Part shown: piece after piece, positions 1 through 6,262 of the stretch
How the letters are laid out: every line of letters begins with the position of its first letter
Position numbering within the stretch: position 1 is the stretch's first letter
Assembly (NCBI GenBank): GCA_017881985.1
Contig: JADGQH010000062.1
Location: forward strand, 1 to 13,257
DNA length: 13,257 nucleotides
Source: Chloroflexota bacterium
GTDB lineage: Bacteria; Chloroflexota; Limnocylindria; Limnocylindrales; CSP1-4
Direction: 5' to 3'
The notes under the pieces: model-generated
What the model saw: the letters and a program-made list of their open reading frames with translations, nothing else
Databases searched by the model: none
Told to the model about the DNA's origin: nothing
Position numbers and translations under genes: made by a program

Positions 1-30
1 CGCAGCGTCACCGCGTGCCCGACCTTAGCC

Positions 31-59
31 ATGGTAATAGAACGGGTGTGCGATATCAA
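31..59 (-). promoter_or_regulatory. Candidate leftward promoter at the window edge
   Basis: On the minus strand TTGATA (59-54) is followed after 17 nt by TACCAT (36-31), close to a sigma-70 -35/-10 pair. It sits in the only AT-richer patch of the region. It would fire leftward, out of the window. An ATG (32-30) overlaps the -10 and opens a frame reading MAKVGHAVTL to the window edge, but whether that is a real gene start cannot be judged from 32 bases. Confidence 0.4.
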
Positions 60-88
60 TGCGGTCCATCAGCCGCGCGCGGCCGTCC

Positions 89-193
89 GAGTCGGCCACT
101 CGCCGGGCCGACTCGGCCACTCGCCGCCACCCGAGTCGGCCACTCGCCGGTCCGAGTCGCCGGGCCGTCCGAGTCGCCCCGCGGCCAGTCGCC
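89..193. repeat. Degenerate short tandem repeat with small hairpins
   Basis: The 16-base unit GAGTCGGCCACTCGCC occurs at 89-104 and 133-148, with a one-base variant at 110-125. Shortened copies beginning GAGTCGCC or CAGTCGCC follow at about 153, 171 and 186. The full units are spaced 21-23 bases apart. In the perfect copies CGAGT can pair with ACTCG around a 5-base loop, so the array could fold as a row of small hairpins. It lies directly downstream of the stop codon of the minus-strand zinc-ribbon/SHOCT gene, where it may help end transcription. It fills most of the gap between that gene and the left-edge promoter. Confidence 0.75.
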
Positions 194-195
194 CG

Positions 196-1098
196 TCAGA
201 GCCGGGCGAGGATCTCCTGGCGCTTCGCGGCGTACTCGTCGTCGGCGACCAGGCCCGCAGTGCGCAGGCTTTCGAGCTCGACGAGGCTCGCCTGGACCGA
301 CGCGGGCGCGGGCTCGCCCGCCGGCGGCGCCGACGAGGCGGGTATTTGCCCGGTCGCGGAGGTCGGGGCGGTGGCGTCGAGACGCGGTGTGAGGGCGGCC
401 GCGGATTCGACCGGGTCGCCGGCCGAGGGCCCCAGCTCGACGAGGTAGGTCGGCAGTCCGACCTCCATCCAGCGGCGTTCGGCAGCGGCCGTGGCGAGGA
501 CGCCGAGCCAGCGCGCGAGCGCCTCGAAGTGGTCGTCCCGGGCCCTCGATGCAAGGAGGCCGCGCCGGTTGGCCACGGTGAGGAAGAGCGGGCCGCTCGT
601 TCCCGCGACCCCGGCCGGCGCCTCGCCCGCGCCGGTTGCCGGCGCCGCTGCGTACGCGAGCGTCACCTCTCCGTGTCGGGCCGCAGCACCGACGATGACG
701 CGGAGCGGGATCTCGGCGAGCAGCGCTCCCGATGATCGACGTTGCGCCACGAGCCCGCCGTCGCGCAGGGCGAGCACGGCGTCGTCGGTTGGCTGGACGG
801 CGTCGCCTGTCATCCGGTAGGTGAGCGCGTCGGCGAGGTGCGCCACCGCAGCCTCCAGCGTCGCCTCAGACCCGTCCTTGCCGATCGCGTTGACCTTCAT
901 CGTGTAGCGGATCGTGAGGTTGCGCGCGACGCGCAGCGTCTCCGGGGCCTCCGATAGCCGTACGGCGCCGATCGCGCCGGCCGCGGCCTCGTCTCGTCGC
1001 GACGCGTGTGCCGCGCGGCAGCTGGGGCACGCATCGAGGAGGGGATGGACGAACGCACCGCAGGCCGGGCAGCCGAGATCATCGAGGGTGAGCCACAT
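196..1098 (-). CDS. Zinc-ribbon and SHOCT-domain protein of unknown function
   Basis: The protein has 300 residues from ATG 1098. It opens with a zinc-ribbon-like knuckle made of two CxxC pairs (C10, C13, C24, C27). A mixed alpha/beta middle section follows with no motif I recognise. A low-complexity Pro/Ala/Ser linker covers about residues 235-265. The last 30 residues form a SHOCT-like short helical hairpin with the typical pattern of Leu, Leu-x-x-Gly, and a Lys/Arg-rich end finishing ILARL. SHOCT domains usually sit at protein ends and are thought to mediate oligomerisation or membrane association. No signal peptide or membrane segment is visible, so it is probably cytoplasmic. I chose ATG 1098 over GTG 1104 because a TACCCT hexamer ends exactly 6 nt upstream of it, suggesting a leaderless mRNA. 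It lies just downstream of ccsB on the same strand; a role linked to haem or cytochrome maturation is only inference from position. Confidence 0.8.
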   Translation of the reverse strand: MWLTLDDLGCPACGAFVHPLLDACPSCRAAHASRRDEAAAGAIGAVRLSEAPETLRVARNLTIRYTMKVNAIGKDGSEATLEAAVAHLADALTYRMTGDAVQPTDDAVLALRDGGLVAQRRSSGALLAEIPLRVIVGAAARHGEVTLAYAAAPATGAGEAPAGVAGTSGPLFLTVANRRGLLASRARDDHFEALARWLGVLATAAAERRWMEVGLPTYLVELGPSAGDPVESAAALTPRLDATAPTSATGQIPASSAPPAGEPAPASVQASLVELESLRTAGLVADDEYAAKRQEILARL

Positions 1099-1104
1099 GC
1101 TCAC

Positions 1105-1110
1105 AGGGTA
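1105..1110 (-). promoter_or_regulatory. -10 hexamer for a leaderless zinc-ribbon/SHOCT mRNA
   Basis: TACCCT (1110-1105 on the minus strand) fits TANNNT and ends 6 nt before ATG 1098, which places the expected transcription start on the start codon. No Shine-Dalgarno motif is visible. No clear -35 is seen; that region falls inside the 16-bp tandem repeat. Confidence 0.45.
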
Positions 1111-1120
1111 CCGCCCCGGC

Positions 1121-1152
1121 GATGTCAGCTCAGGCCGATGTCAGCTCAGGCC
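1121..1152. repeat. Two perfect tandem copies of a 16-bp unit across the ccsB stop
   Basis: GATGTCAGCTCAGGCC is present at 1121-1136 and again at 1137-1152 with no mismatch. The second copy contains the last codons and TGA stop of ccsB (1143-1141 on the minus strand); the first copy lies after it. The duplication therefore repeats the end of the gene without changing the protein. Confidence 0.9.
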
Positions 1153-2091
1153 GCTATACGAATGGAGGCCGCTGAACCAGAGGTTCCCGAAGAGCGTGAA
1201 GAGCACCATCCCGAACCCCACCACGAGCACGATGGCCGCCGGTCGGCCGCGCCAGCCCTTCTGGTTTCGGAGGTGGAGGTAGACGGCGTACGCGAGCCAC
1301 GTCACGAGGGCGCTCGTCTCCTTCGGATCCCAGCCCCAGTAGCGGCTCCAGGCGATCGACGCCCACCAGCTGCCGAGAACGATCATCGTGGCGAAGACGG
1401 GAAAGCCGATGATCACGGCCCGGTATGCCACGGCGTCGAGGACCTCGCGCGAGGGGAGCCAGGCGAACCGGTCGACGGTTCGACCGTCCGCCAGCCGCTT
1501 CTCCTGGACGAGGTAGCCCACGCCCGCCGCGAAGCTCATCGCGAAGATGCCGTAGCTGAGCATCGCGAAACCGACATGGATCGTGAGGAGCGGCGGGTTC
1601 TGGAGCGCCGGCACGAGCGTCTCGATCGCGTTCGGCAGGGTCCAGCTGTAGAGGAAGAGCGCAAGCGCCACGCCGAGGGGGAGGAATCCCAGCGAACGGA
1701 CGGGGTAGCGCCGCTGGACGAAGAGGTAGCCGCCGACGATCGCGGTCGTGAACGCGACGCTGAACTCGTACAGGTTCCCCCACGGGCCGCGGCCGACCGC
1801 GATGCCGCGAAGGAGCAGCGCCGCGGCGAGCAGCCCGAACGCCGCCCAGGCAAGGCCGATGGCGAACGGGCCGGCGGCGCTCCGCGGGGCGCCCTCTCGA
1901 TCCCCGGCCTCCAGCTCCTCCACGAAGCTGCCGCCGACCGCCCCCGCGAATGCCGGAGCGCTCCACGGGGCGAATGCCGCCGCCAGGCGCCGGCCCGTCG
2001 CGAGGAGGACGGTGTGGGCGACGTGGGCGGCGAACGCGCCGACCAGGAGGATCCCGGCGACGACGTAGAGGTAGTAGGAGCCCGCCGCCAT
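1141..2091 (-). CDS. ccsB: CcsB/ResC-type cytochrome c biogenesis (haem-handling) membrane protein
   Basis: This 316-residue polytopic membrane protein has about eight hydrophobic segments (roughly 5-30, 75-98, 108-127, 135-151, 168-195, 225-248, 258-275, 285-308). It carries the tryptophan-rich WWD signature of haem-handling proteins at about 243-258, including WGWDPKE. Candidate axial haem ligands are H172 before the WWD loop and H310 after it. In system II cytochrome c maturation, this family (CcsA/CcsB/ResC, naming varies) works with ResB/Ccs1 to export haem and attach it to CxxCH motifs outside the membrane. The length matches the family. No ResB/Ccs1 partner or thioredoxin-like CcdA/ResA gene is in the window. 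The start ATG 2091 follows a TGA by one base (TGACATG) with no Shine-Dalgarno motif, suggesting translation by reinitiation. The reading frame extends further upstream, but that part only shadows the neighbouring gene. Confidence 0.93.
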   Translation of the reverse strand: MAAGSYYLYVVAGILLVGAFAAHVAHTVLLATGRRLAAAFAPWSAPAFAGAVGGSFVEELEAGDREGAPRSAAGPFAIGLAWAAFGLLAAALLLRGIAVGRGPWGNLYEFSVAFTTAIVGGYLFVQRRYPVRSLGFLPLGVALALFLYSWTLPNAIETLVPALQNPPLLTIHVGFAMLSYGIFAMSFAAGVGYLVQEKRLADGRTVDRFAWLPSREVLDAVAYRAVIIGFPVFATMIVLGSWWASIAWSRYWGWDPKETSALVTWLAYAVYLHLRNQKGWRGRPAAIVLVVGFGMVLFTLFGNLWFSGLHSYSGLS

Positions 2092-2145
2092 GTCAGGCGA
2101 TCGCCGCGTGGTACGAACTTGCCGCCATGTCAGGCGATCGCCGCG
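2084..2145. repeat. 25-bp perfect direct repeat, 37-bp period, at the zinc-ribbon/ccsB junction
   Basis: The copies lie at 2084-2108 and 2121-2145. Each holds the end of a reading frame, a TGACATG stop-start junction and the first codons of a frame beginning Met-Ala-Ala. The 12 bases following copy one (2109-2120) read on the minus strand as a diverged version of ccsB codons 3-7. This points to a tandem duplication of the gene junction, not to an unrelated insertion. Confidence 0.88.
2093..2128 (-). CDS. Possible 11-codon ORF created by junction duplication
   Basis: On the minus strand ATG 2128 opens an 11-residue frame, MAASSYHAAIA, ending in TGA at 2095-2093. Its first half resembles the start of CcsB (MAAGSYY) and its second half repeats the end of the upstream zinc-ribbon protein (AAIA). 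It is joined to both neighbours by the same TGACATG stop-start overlap. It is probably a by-product of the tandem duplication. It could still act as a coupling element, keeping ribosomes reinitiating into ccsB. A peptide function is not supported. Confidence 0.35.
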   Translation of the reverse strand: MAASSYHAAIA

Positions 2146-2609
2146 CCGCCCGGCGGCGGACCGGCCGGTCGCGCGATCTCGATGCCGCGCCGGACGTTGA
2201 GGACCAGGCCGCAGTTGCCGCAGGTTCCGATCTGGGCGAGTCGCTCGACCCGGCACATCGGGCAGATGACGCTGAGATCCTCGCCGTCGTCCGTGCGCGC
2301 GGTGCCGAACGGGTAGACCAGGCCCGTCCGGAGGCTGAACGGTGCCCCGGCGGGCGGCGCGAGATGGCCGCCGGCGTCGCGTTCCATCGCCCGCGCGCCC
2401 TCGACGTGGCGGACCCGGGCGCGCGGCTTGAGGAGCCCGAAGATCGTCCAGCGCCCGAGCATCGCGAGCAGGAGCAGCGCGACGAGCGGGGCGACGAACA
2501 GCGGGATGAGGGCGATGAGCGCGCCCCAGTCCGGGCTCACGACCTTCGAGACGAGGTCGAGGAAGCCGGCCCACCCGTTCTGGATGCTGGTCGCGAGATC
2601 GCCGCTCAC
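2130..2609 (-). CDS. Membrane-anchored zinc-ribbon protein upstream of ccsB
   Basis: The protein has 159 residues from GTG 2609, or 162 from ATG 2618. A short amphipathic N-terminus leads to one strong membrane segment at about 29-51. A basic stretch follows, then a C-terminal zinc ribbon with CxxC pairs at C116/C119 and C130/C133. The ribbon would face the cytoplasm if the positive-inside rule holds. I prefer GTG 2609 because TAGAAT (2622-2617) ends 7 nt before it, which fits a leaderless mRNA. ATG 2618 lies inside that hexamer, so a transcript from this promoter would lack it. The gene ends in TGACATG, feeding into the small ORF and then ccsB, so it is probably co-transcribed with ccsB. I do not recognise the family; a role in haem delivery or cytochrome assembly is inferred only from position. 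Confidence 0.82.
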   Translation of the reverse strand: MSGDLATSIQNGWAGFLDLVSKVVSPDWGALIALIPLFVAPLVALLLLAMLGRWTIFGLLKPRARVRHVEGARAMERDAGGHLAPPAGAPFSLRTGLVYPFGTARTDDGEDLSVICPMCRVERLAQIGTCGNCGLVLNVRRGIEIARPAGPPPGGAAIA

Positions 2610-2616
2610 CGGCGGC

Positions 2617-2622
2617 ATTCTA
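2617..2622 (-). promoter_or_regulatory. -10 hexamer for the zinc-ribbon/ccsB unit
   Basis: TAGAAT (2622-2617 on the minus strand) is a close match to the -10 consensus. It lies in the 44-base gap after the NYN gene and ends 7 nt before GTG 2609. It suggests that this unit has its own promoter and need not rely on read-through from the NYN gene. Confidence 0.5.
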
Positions 2623-2653
2623 GACGCACGTCAGGACGAAGTGCCACGACGGA

Positions 2654-3199
2654 TCAGCCGACGGGTCGGCCGCGCTTCGGATTGCCCGTCTTCTTGGTGG
2701 CGCCACGTCCCGGATTCCAGCCCGGTCGCACCGGTCCCTCGTCGCCGGTCATCTCGGCCGGTGCATGCGCGGGGGGCCGCGGCCGGCCCGCAGCGGGTGA
2801 TTCGAGGCGCTGCCGCCCGAGCTGCTCGGCCATCCAGCCGTTTCGCACCGTCCGGGCGCCGAACCGGCGGAGGGACGTCGCCAGCTCGTTGTCGTCGGTC
2901 ACGATGAGCGTCGTCGCGGGGGCCATCCCTGCCAGCTCGACCAGGAGCGCGTCCGCCGGCCGCTTGCCCGAGTACCGGACCTCGATCCCGGCGGTAAGCC
3001 GGCGGTCGATCGCACCGGGTGCGGGCGTCCCGTCGAGCACGACGGTTGCCTGGACGCCGGCAGGAACGAGCGCGCGAAGCCGCCCGACCACCGCCGCGGG
3101 CGGGAGCGGGCCATCCGCCCGACCCAGGGCGTGGAGGAGGTTGGTCCCATCCACGAGGAGACGGGTCATCCCCGCGAGCGGGTCGGGAGTGCGCGGCAT
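2654..3199 (-). CDS. YacP-like NYN (PIN-fold) domain protein, putative RNase
   Basis: The protein has 181 residues. The first 125 form a NYN domain of the YacP/Rae1 group. Strand one reads LLVDGTNLLHAL with the metal-binding D17 and N20. D56 lies on strand two (VVLDG). D83 follows the SGKRPADALL segment, and the D102/D103 pair lies in IVTDDNE. This acidic set is typical of PIN-like Mg-dependent ribonucleases; the Bacillus relative Rae1 cuts mRNA at the ribosome. The last 45 residues are Pro-, Gly-, Arg- and Lys-rich and probably disordered, which would suit RNA or ribosome contact. ATG 3199 is chosen because TACCAT ends 6 nt upstream; M11 is an alternative start closer to the conserved core. 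It is divergent from the HAD phosphatase and leads the minus-strand block. Confidence 0.88.
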   Translation of the reverse strand: MPRTPDPLAGMTRLLVDGTNLLHALGRADGPLPPAAVVGRLRALVPAGVQATVVLDGTPAPGAIDRRLTAGIEVRYSGKRPADALLVELAGMAPATTLIVTDDNELATSLRRFGARTVRNGWMAEQLGRQRLESPAAGRPRPPAHAPAEMTGDEGPVRPGWNPGRGATKKTGNPKRGRPVG

Positions 3200-3205
3200 C
3201 CGTTG

Positions 3206-3211
3206 ATGGTA
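3206..3211 (-). promoter_or_regulatory. -10 hexamer for a leaderless NYN mRNA
   Basis: TACCAT (3211-3206 on the minus strand) ends exactly 6 nt before ATG 3199, so transcription would begin at or next to the start codon. No Shine-Dalgarno motif and no clear -35 are visible. Confidence 0.5.
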
Positions 3212-3274
3212 CGCCGCACACTGCGGAACGCCGACGGCGGGCCGCCGGCCTTGGCCGGGCTCACCCGAACGGTG

Positions 3275-3343
3275 GCCGGCCGCCGGCCGAGGCCCGGCCC
3301 GGACCCGTAGCCGGCCGCCGGCCGAGGCCCGGCCCCGAACCCG
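3275..3343. repeat. 26-bp perfect direct repeat in the divergent intergenic region
   Basis: A GC-only 26-base unit built from GCCGGCCGCCGGCCGAGG and an adjoining CCCGGCCC is found at 3275-3300 and 3310-3335, offset by 35 bases. Similarity continues into the flank (GGACCCG against CGAACCCG). The second copy ends just before the -10 of the HAD gene. Each unit contains overlapping GGCC/CCGG palindromes. The gap 3200-3357 holds this repeat and the two divergent promoters, with no sign of a gene. Confidence 0.85.
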
Positions 3344-3344
3344 C

Positions 3345-3350
3345 TACGCT
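3345..3350 (+). promoter_or_regulatory. -10 hexamer for a leaderless HAD phosphatase mRNA
   Basis: TACGCT ends 7 nt before ATG 3358, placing the predicted transcription start on the start codon. No Shine-Dalgarno motif precedes the ATG. The expected -35 position falls within the second copy of the 26-bp repeat. Confidence 0.5.
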
Positions 3351-3357
3351 TGCGGCG

Positions 3358-4218
3358 ATGCTCCTCCTCGTCGATCTCGATGGCGTCGTCTATCGCGGCG
3401 CCGCGCCGGTCCCCGGCGTCGCGGACGTGCTGGCGGCCCGCGCGGCCCGGGGCGACTCGGTCGTCTATGTCACCAACAACTCCATGCACTACCGGGCCGA
3501 CTACGTCACGCGCCTCGGCGCGATGGGCGCGCCCGTCACGCCCGATCGTGTCGTCAGCTCCGCGCGGGCGACGGCGCTCTACCTGGCCGGCCTCGACGGC
3601 ATCCGCCGCGTGCTGGTGGTGGGCGCGAGCGGCCTCGAGCGCGAATGCCGCGACGTGGGGCTCGAGGTCGTGACGGCAGCCCACGCGGCGAGCCTTCATG
3701 CCCGTGAGGGCCTCAACGGGTGGGATGCCGCCGGCGGCCCGGACGCGGTCGTCGTCGGGCTCGACCCGCAGTTCACCTACGGGAAGCTGACCGTTGCCGT
3801 GGACTGCATCCGGCACGGGGCCCGGTTCGTGGCCACGAACCGCGACCCGGTCTACCCGACCGAGCGCGGGACGCGCCCCGGTGCCGGCAGCATCGTGGCC
3901 GCGGTCGAGGCAGGCGCCGAGGTCGTCCCGATCTCGATCGGCAAGCCGGCGCCGCTCCTCCTGGAGATGGCCGCCCGCGCTGCCGGGATTCCCGTGCGCG
4001 ATGCCGTGATGATCGGCGATGGCATCGCCACCGACCTCGCCGCGGCCGTCGCGATCGGCATCCCATGCATCCTCATGCTCACTGGTGTCTCGTCGCGCGC
4101 CGACGTCGACGCTCTCCCGGCCGGGCGGCGGCCGGTCGCGCTCGCTGACGACGCGGCCGCCCTCGCGGCCGCCCTGGACTCGATCCGCCCGGAGGCGATC
4201 CGCAGCGCCGTCGTGTGA
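3358..4218 (+). CDS. HAD superfamily class IIA phosphatase (NagD/phosphoglycolate phosphatase-like)
   Basis: The protein has 286 residues, normal for the family. It starts at once with motif I, DLDGVVYRG, in which D6 is the nucleophile and D8 the acid/base. Motif II follows at YVTNNS (37-42). A C2 cap domain covers about residues 60-180. Motif III is the lysine of IGKP (K196), and motif IV is GDGIATD (220-226) with Mg-binding D221 and D226. The C2A cap and early nucleophile place it in the NagD/PGP/4-nitrophenyl phosphatase group, which removes phosphate from small metabolites such as 2-phosphoglycolate, nucleotides or sugar phosphates. The exact substrate cannot be read from sequence. It is cytoplasmic. 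ATG 3358 leaves almost no room upstream of motif I and matches a leaderless promoter. The epimerase follows after 32 nt, so the two are probably co-transcribed. Confidence 0.93.
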   Translation: MLLLVDLDGVVYRGAAPVPGVADVLAARAARGDSVVYVTNNSMHYRADYVTRLGAMGAPVTPDRVVSSARATALYLAGLDGIRRVLVVGASGLERECRDVGLEVVTAAHAASLHAREGLNGWDAAGGPDAVVVGLDPQFTYGKLTVAVDCIRHGARFVATNRDPVYPTERGTRPGAGSIVAAVEAGAEVVPISIGKPAPLLLEMAARAAGIPVRDAVMIGDGIATDLAAAVAIGIPCILMLTGVSSRADVDALPAGRRPVALADDAAALAAALDSIRPEAIRSAVV

Positions 4219-4236
4219 TCAGGCCCCAATTCGACC

Positions 4237-4241
4237 GGAGG
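4237..4241 (+). promoter_or_regulatory. Shine-Dalgarno site fixing the epimerase start
   Basis: GGAGG lies 9 nt before ATG 4251. It supports that ATG over the in-frame GTG at 4215, which would overlap the HAD stop and add 12 residues before the Rossmann strand. It also contrasts with the leaderless-type genes in this window. Confidence 0.7.
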
Positions 4242-4250
4242 AAGACCCCC

Positions 4251-5201
4251 ATGTCCACCGTCCTGGTCACCGGAGCGTCCGGTTTCGTCGGAAGCCACCT
4301 GCTCCCGGAGCTGCTCGGCGCCGGCCACCGGGTCGTCGCGCTCGTGCGCTCGCCGGCGAGTGGCGAGAAGGTGACGCGGCGACTCCCCGCAGCCCTGGCC
4401 GCGAACCTCGAGCTGCGCACCGGTGACGTCGACCGCCCGGCCACGCTGCCTGCCGCGCTTGCCGGGGTGGACGCCGTGGTGCACCTGGTGGCGATACCGC
4501 GCGACTCGAACGGCGGCCGGCAGCTCCTCGCGGTCAACCTCGACGGGACGCGAAACCTGGTCGCGGCGATGCAGGCGTCCGGCGTCATGCGCCTCGTCCA
4601 CCTCGGTGCCCTGGGCGTGGAGGACCGCGAAGAGCTCCACTACGCGAAGTCGAAGGCGCGTGCCGAGCGGGCGGTCCGGGAGAGCGGGCTCGACTGGACC
4701 ATCCTCAAGCCCTCGCTGCTGTTCGGCCCGGGTGACGGGTTCTTCAACATCGTCGCTGACCTCGTTCGTCTCTCGCCCGGGATCGTGCCCGTGCCCGGCG
4801 ATGGAAGGAGCCGCTTCCAGCCTCTGCACGTGGGCGACCTCGCGCTCTGCCTGCGCCTCTCCCTGGAGCGGCCCGAAACGGTGGGGCACGCCTTCGAGCT
4901 CGGCGGACCACGCGTGTGGACGTACCGCGAGATCACCGCGGAGGTCTGCCGCGGCATGGGCAGGCGCCGCGCGATCCTCCCGATGCCGGTGCCGCTCATC
5001 AGGCTCGTCGCCGGCGCCGCCGAGGCCGTCCACCTGCCGTTCCCGGTCGCCACCGACCAGCTCCGCCAGCTCGCGCTCGACAACGTCGGGCCCCTTGACG
5101 GCGTGCACGCCGCGTTCGGCTTCATTCCGCGCAGAATGGAAGGCGAGCTCCAGTACCTGCGTCGCCGCAAGGCCGTGCAGGGGCCGATGCCGACGGCGTG
5201 A
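4251..5201 (+). CDS. NDUFA9-like NAD(P)-dependent epimerase/atypical short-chain dehydrogenase
   Basis: The protein has 316 residues. A Rossmann nucleotide-binding start, VLVTGASGFVG, gives the GxxGxxG signature at 8-14. It continues with LVRSP (31-35) at the cofactor-ribose position, LRTGDVDRP (55-63) and VVHLVA (76-81). Y131 and K135 provide a YxxxK pair like the active site of extended SDRs. The C-terminal half contains the substrate-side segment FQPLHVGDLA common to complex I NDUFA9-type and NmrA-like proteins. Family members bind NAD(P)H and act on sugars, quinones or isoprenoid-linked compounds, or serve as redox sensors; the substrate here is unknown. It is soluble, with no membrane segment. 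A Shine-Dalgarno GGAGG supports the start. It sits 32 nt after the HAD phosphatase and 34 nt before the anchored helical protein, suggesting one transcript. Confidence 0.9.
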   Translation: MSTVLVTGASGFVGSHLLPELLGAGHRVVALVRSPASGEKVTRRLPAALAANLELRTGDVDRPATLPAALAGVDAVVHLVAIPRDSNGGRQLLAVNLDGTRNLVAAMQASGVMRLVHLGALGVEDREELHYAKSKARAERAVRESGLDWTILKPSLLFGPGDGFFNIVADLVRLSPGIVPVPGDGRSRFQPLHVGDLALCLRLSLERPETVGHAFELGGPRVWTYREITAEVCRGMGRRRAILPMPVPLIRLVAGAAEAVHLPFPVATDQLRQLALDNVGPLDGVHAAFGFIPRRMEGELQYLRRRKAVQGPMPTA

Positions 5202-5235
5202 AGCCGGCGCTCCAACGGAATGGTCGGGAGGTTCG

Positions 5236-6204
5236 GTGCTCCGCCGCTGGTTCGCACCCCTCGCATGGCTCCTCGCCGCGGTGGTCATCGCGCTCGGCTC
5301 TGCGGGGATCGCGGGCGGACTGGACCATCTGCCATCGACGGGCGCACGGCCCGAGCTCACCTACGGTGCCGACCGGGCGATCGCCCCGGGCCTCGACGCG
5401 GCGACGGTCGACCTCCGGGCGCTCTCGGACCAGGTGGATGCGCTGGCCGGACAGGGCCGCGATGCGCTCACGGCGCTCGTCGCGCGCGACACGCCTGGTC
5501 TCCAGGCCGCCATCGGCGCCGGCGAAGCGCAGATCGTGAAGATCCAGGCGTCGGCCCGCGAGCTGCGTGACCGGCTCGCCGCGCTGCCGGGCCTCGACGC
5601 GGCGGTCGCCGCGGCCCGCTACAGCCCGACCACCCTTGCCCGCTACGCGACCCTGGTGGCCGCGCTGCCGGCCGTCGACGCGCTCGACGACGACTGGGCC
5701 CGCCTCGCGGCGGGCTCCGTCCCGGCGACCGAGCTGACCGCGAATCTCGCCGCACATGACGAGATCGCGGGCCAGGCCGTGCGCCAGGGAGCGGCCGGGA
5801 AGTACGCGGCCGCGATCCGGACGCTCGCGCTGGCCACGGCACAGCTGGCCGCCGCACGGACCGTCCGCGACCAGCTTGCCTCGCGGGTCGACACGAGCAC
5901 GCTGGACACGTGGATCGACCGGAACGCCACCTACGACGCCGCCGTCGGCGACCTCTGGGCCGCGGTGCTTGCTTCGCCGACGCGCGTGACGGACGCGGTT
6001 CGCGCGGCAGCCGCGCGCGAGAAGACCGCCAAGGCCCAGCTGCCGCAGGACACCAGCGCGCTGGTGGTGATCCTCGGTGACGTCGCGCGCGGGGGCCTCA
6101 ACCAGGCGGTCATCGCGATCGAGGAGGCGCGCGGCCGGCTGCTCGACGCGTTCGCCGCGGCGGCCGCGCAGGCGTCCCCGGACGCCTCGCCCGCGCTAGA
6201 CTGA
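5236..6204 (+). CDS. Membrane-anchored helical protein of unknown function
   Basis: The protein has 322 residues from GTG 5236, the first usable start in frame after the epimerase stop. GGGAGG at 5226-5231 lies 4 nt upstream, a short but possible spacing. Residues 5-28 form one hydrophobic segment after two arginines, so this is a signal anchor or uncleaved signal peptide. The rest, about 290 residues, is Ala-rich, charged and predicted to be almost wholly helical, with heptad-like stretches (for example 60-120 and 150-215). There is no cysteine and no catalytic motif I know, and the Ala/Ser/Pro tail is short. It probably extends from the outer face of the membrane as a helical bundle. I do not recognise the family. 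The last codons overlap the TAGACT element that may drive the next gene. Co-transcription with the epimerase is likely; what it does is not known. Confidence 0.78.
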   Translation: MLRRWFAPLAWLLAAVVIALGSAGIAGGLDHLPSTGARPELTYGADRAIAPGLDAATVDLRALSDQVDALAGQGRDALTALVARDTPGLQAAIGAGEAQIVKIQASARELRDRLAALPGLDAAVAAARYSPTTLARYATLVAALPAVDALDDDWARLAAGSVPATELTANLAAHDEIAGQAVRQGAAGKYAAAIRTLALATAQLAAARTVRDQLASRVDTSTLDTWIDRNATYDAAVGDLWAAVLASPTRVTDAVRAAAAREKTAKAQLPQDTSALVVILGDVARGGLNQAVIAIEEARGRLLDAFAAAAAQASPDASPALD

Positions 6205-6252
6205 GGCCGATTCCCGGCGCCCCGGCGTCGGTCAGCTCGCGCCCCGGAGGAG
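6197..6252 (+). promoter_or_regulatory. Promoter -10 and strong Shine-Dalgarno for the aminopeptidase
   Basis: TAGACT (6197-6202) overlaps the last codons of the preceding gene and fits a -10 element. Transcription would start near 6209, giving a leader of about 54 nt. GGAGGAG (6246-6252) lies 10 nt before ATG 6263 and is the best ribosome binding site in the window. The layout is a conventional leadered mRNA. Confidence 0.5.
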
Positions 6253-6262
6253 CCCGACCTCG

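Noticed and set aside
25..69. 14-codon minus-strand ORF MDRIDIAHPFYYHG at the left edge
   Set aside because: It looks protein-like but ends after 14 codons, overlaps the candidate promoter and has no Shine-Dalgarno site. It is too short to support.
89..193. CRISPR array
   Set aside because: The repeat unit is 16 bp with 5-7 bp between copies, which is far too short for spacers, and no cas gene is present.
1006..2316. 436-codon plus-strand frame opposite ccsB
   Set aside because: It is antisense to a well-conserved membrane protein and has a charged low-complexity product typical of GC-rich shadows.
4423..5235. N-terminal extension of the anchored helical protein across the epimerase gene
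   Set aside because: It is a shadow frame of the epimerase. The membrane anchor and GTG 5236 give a natural start.
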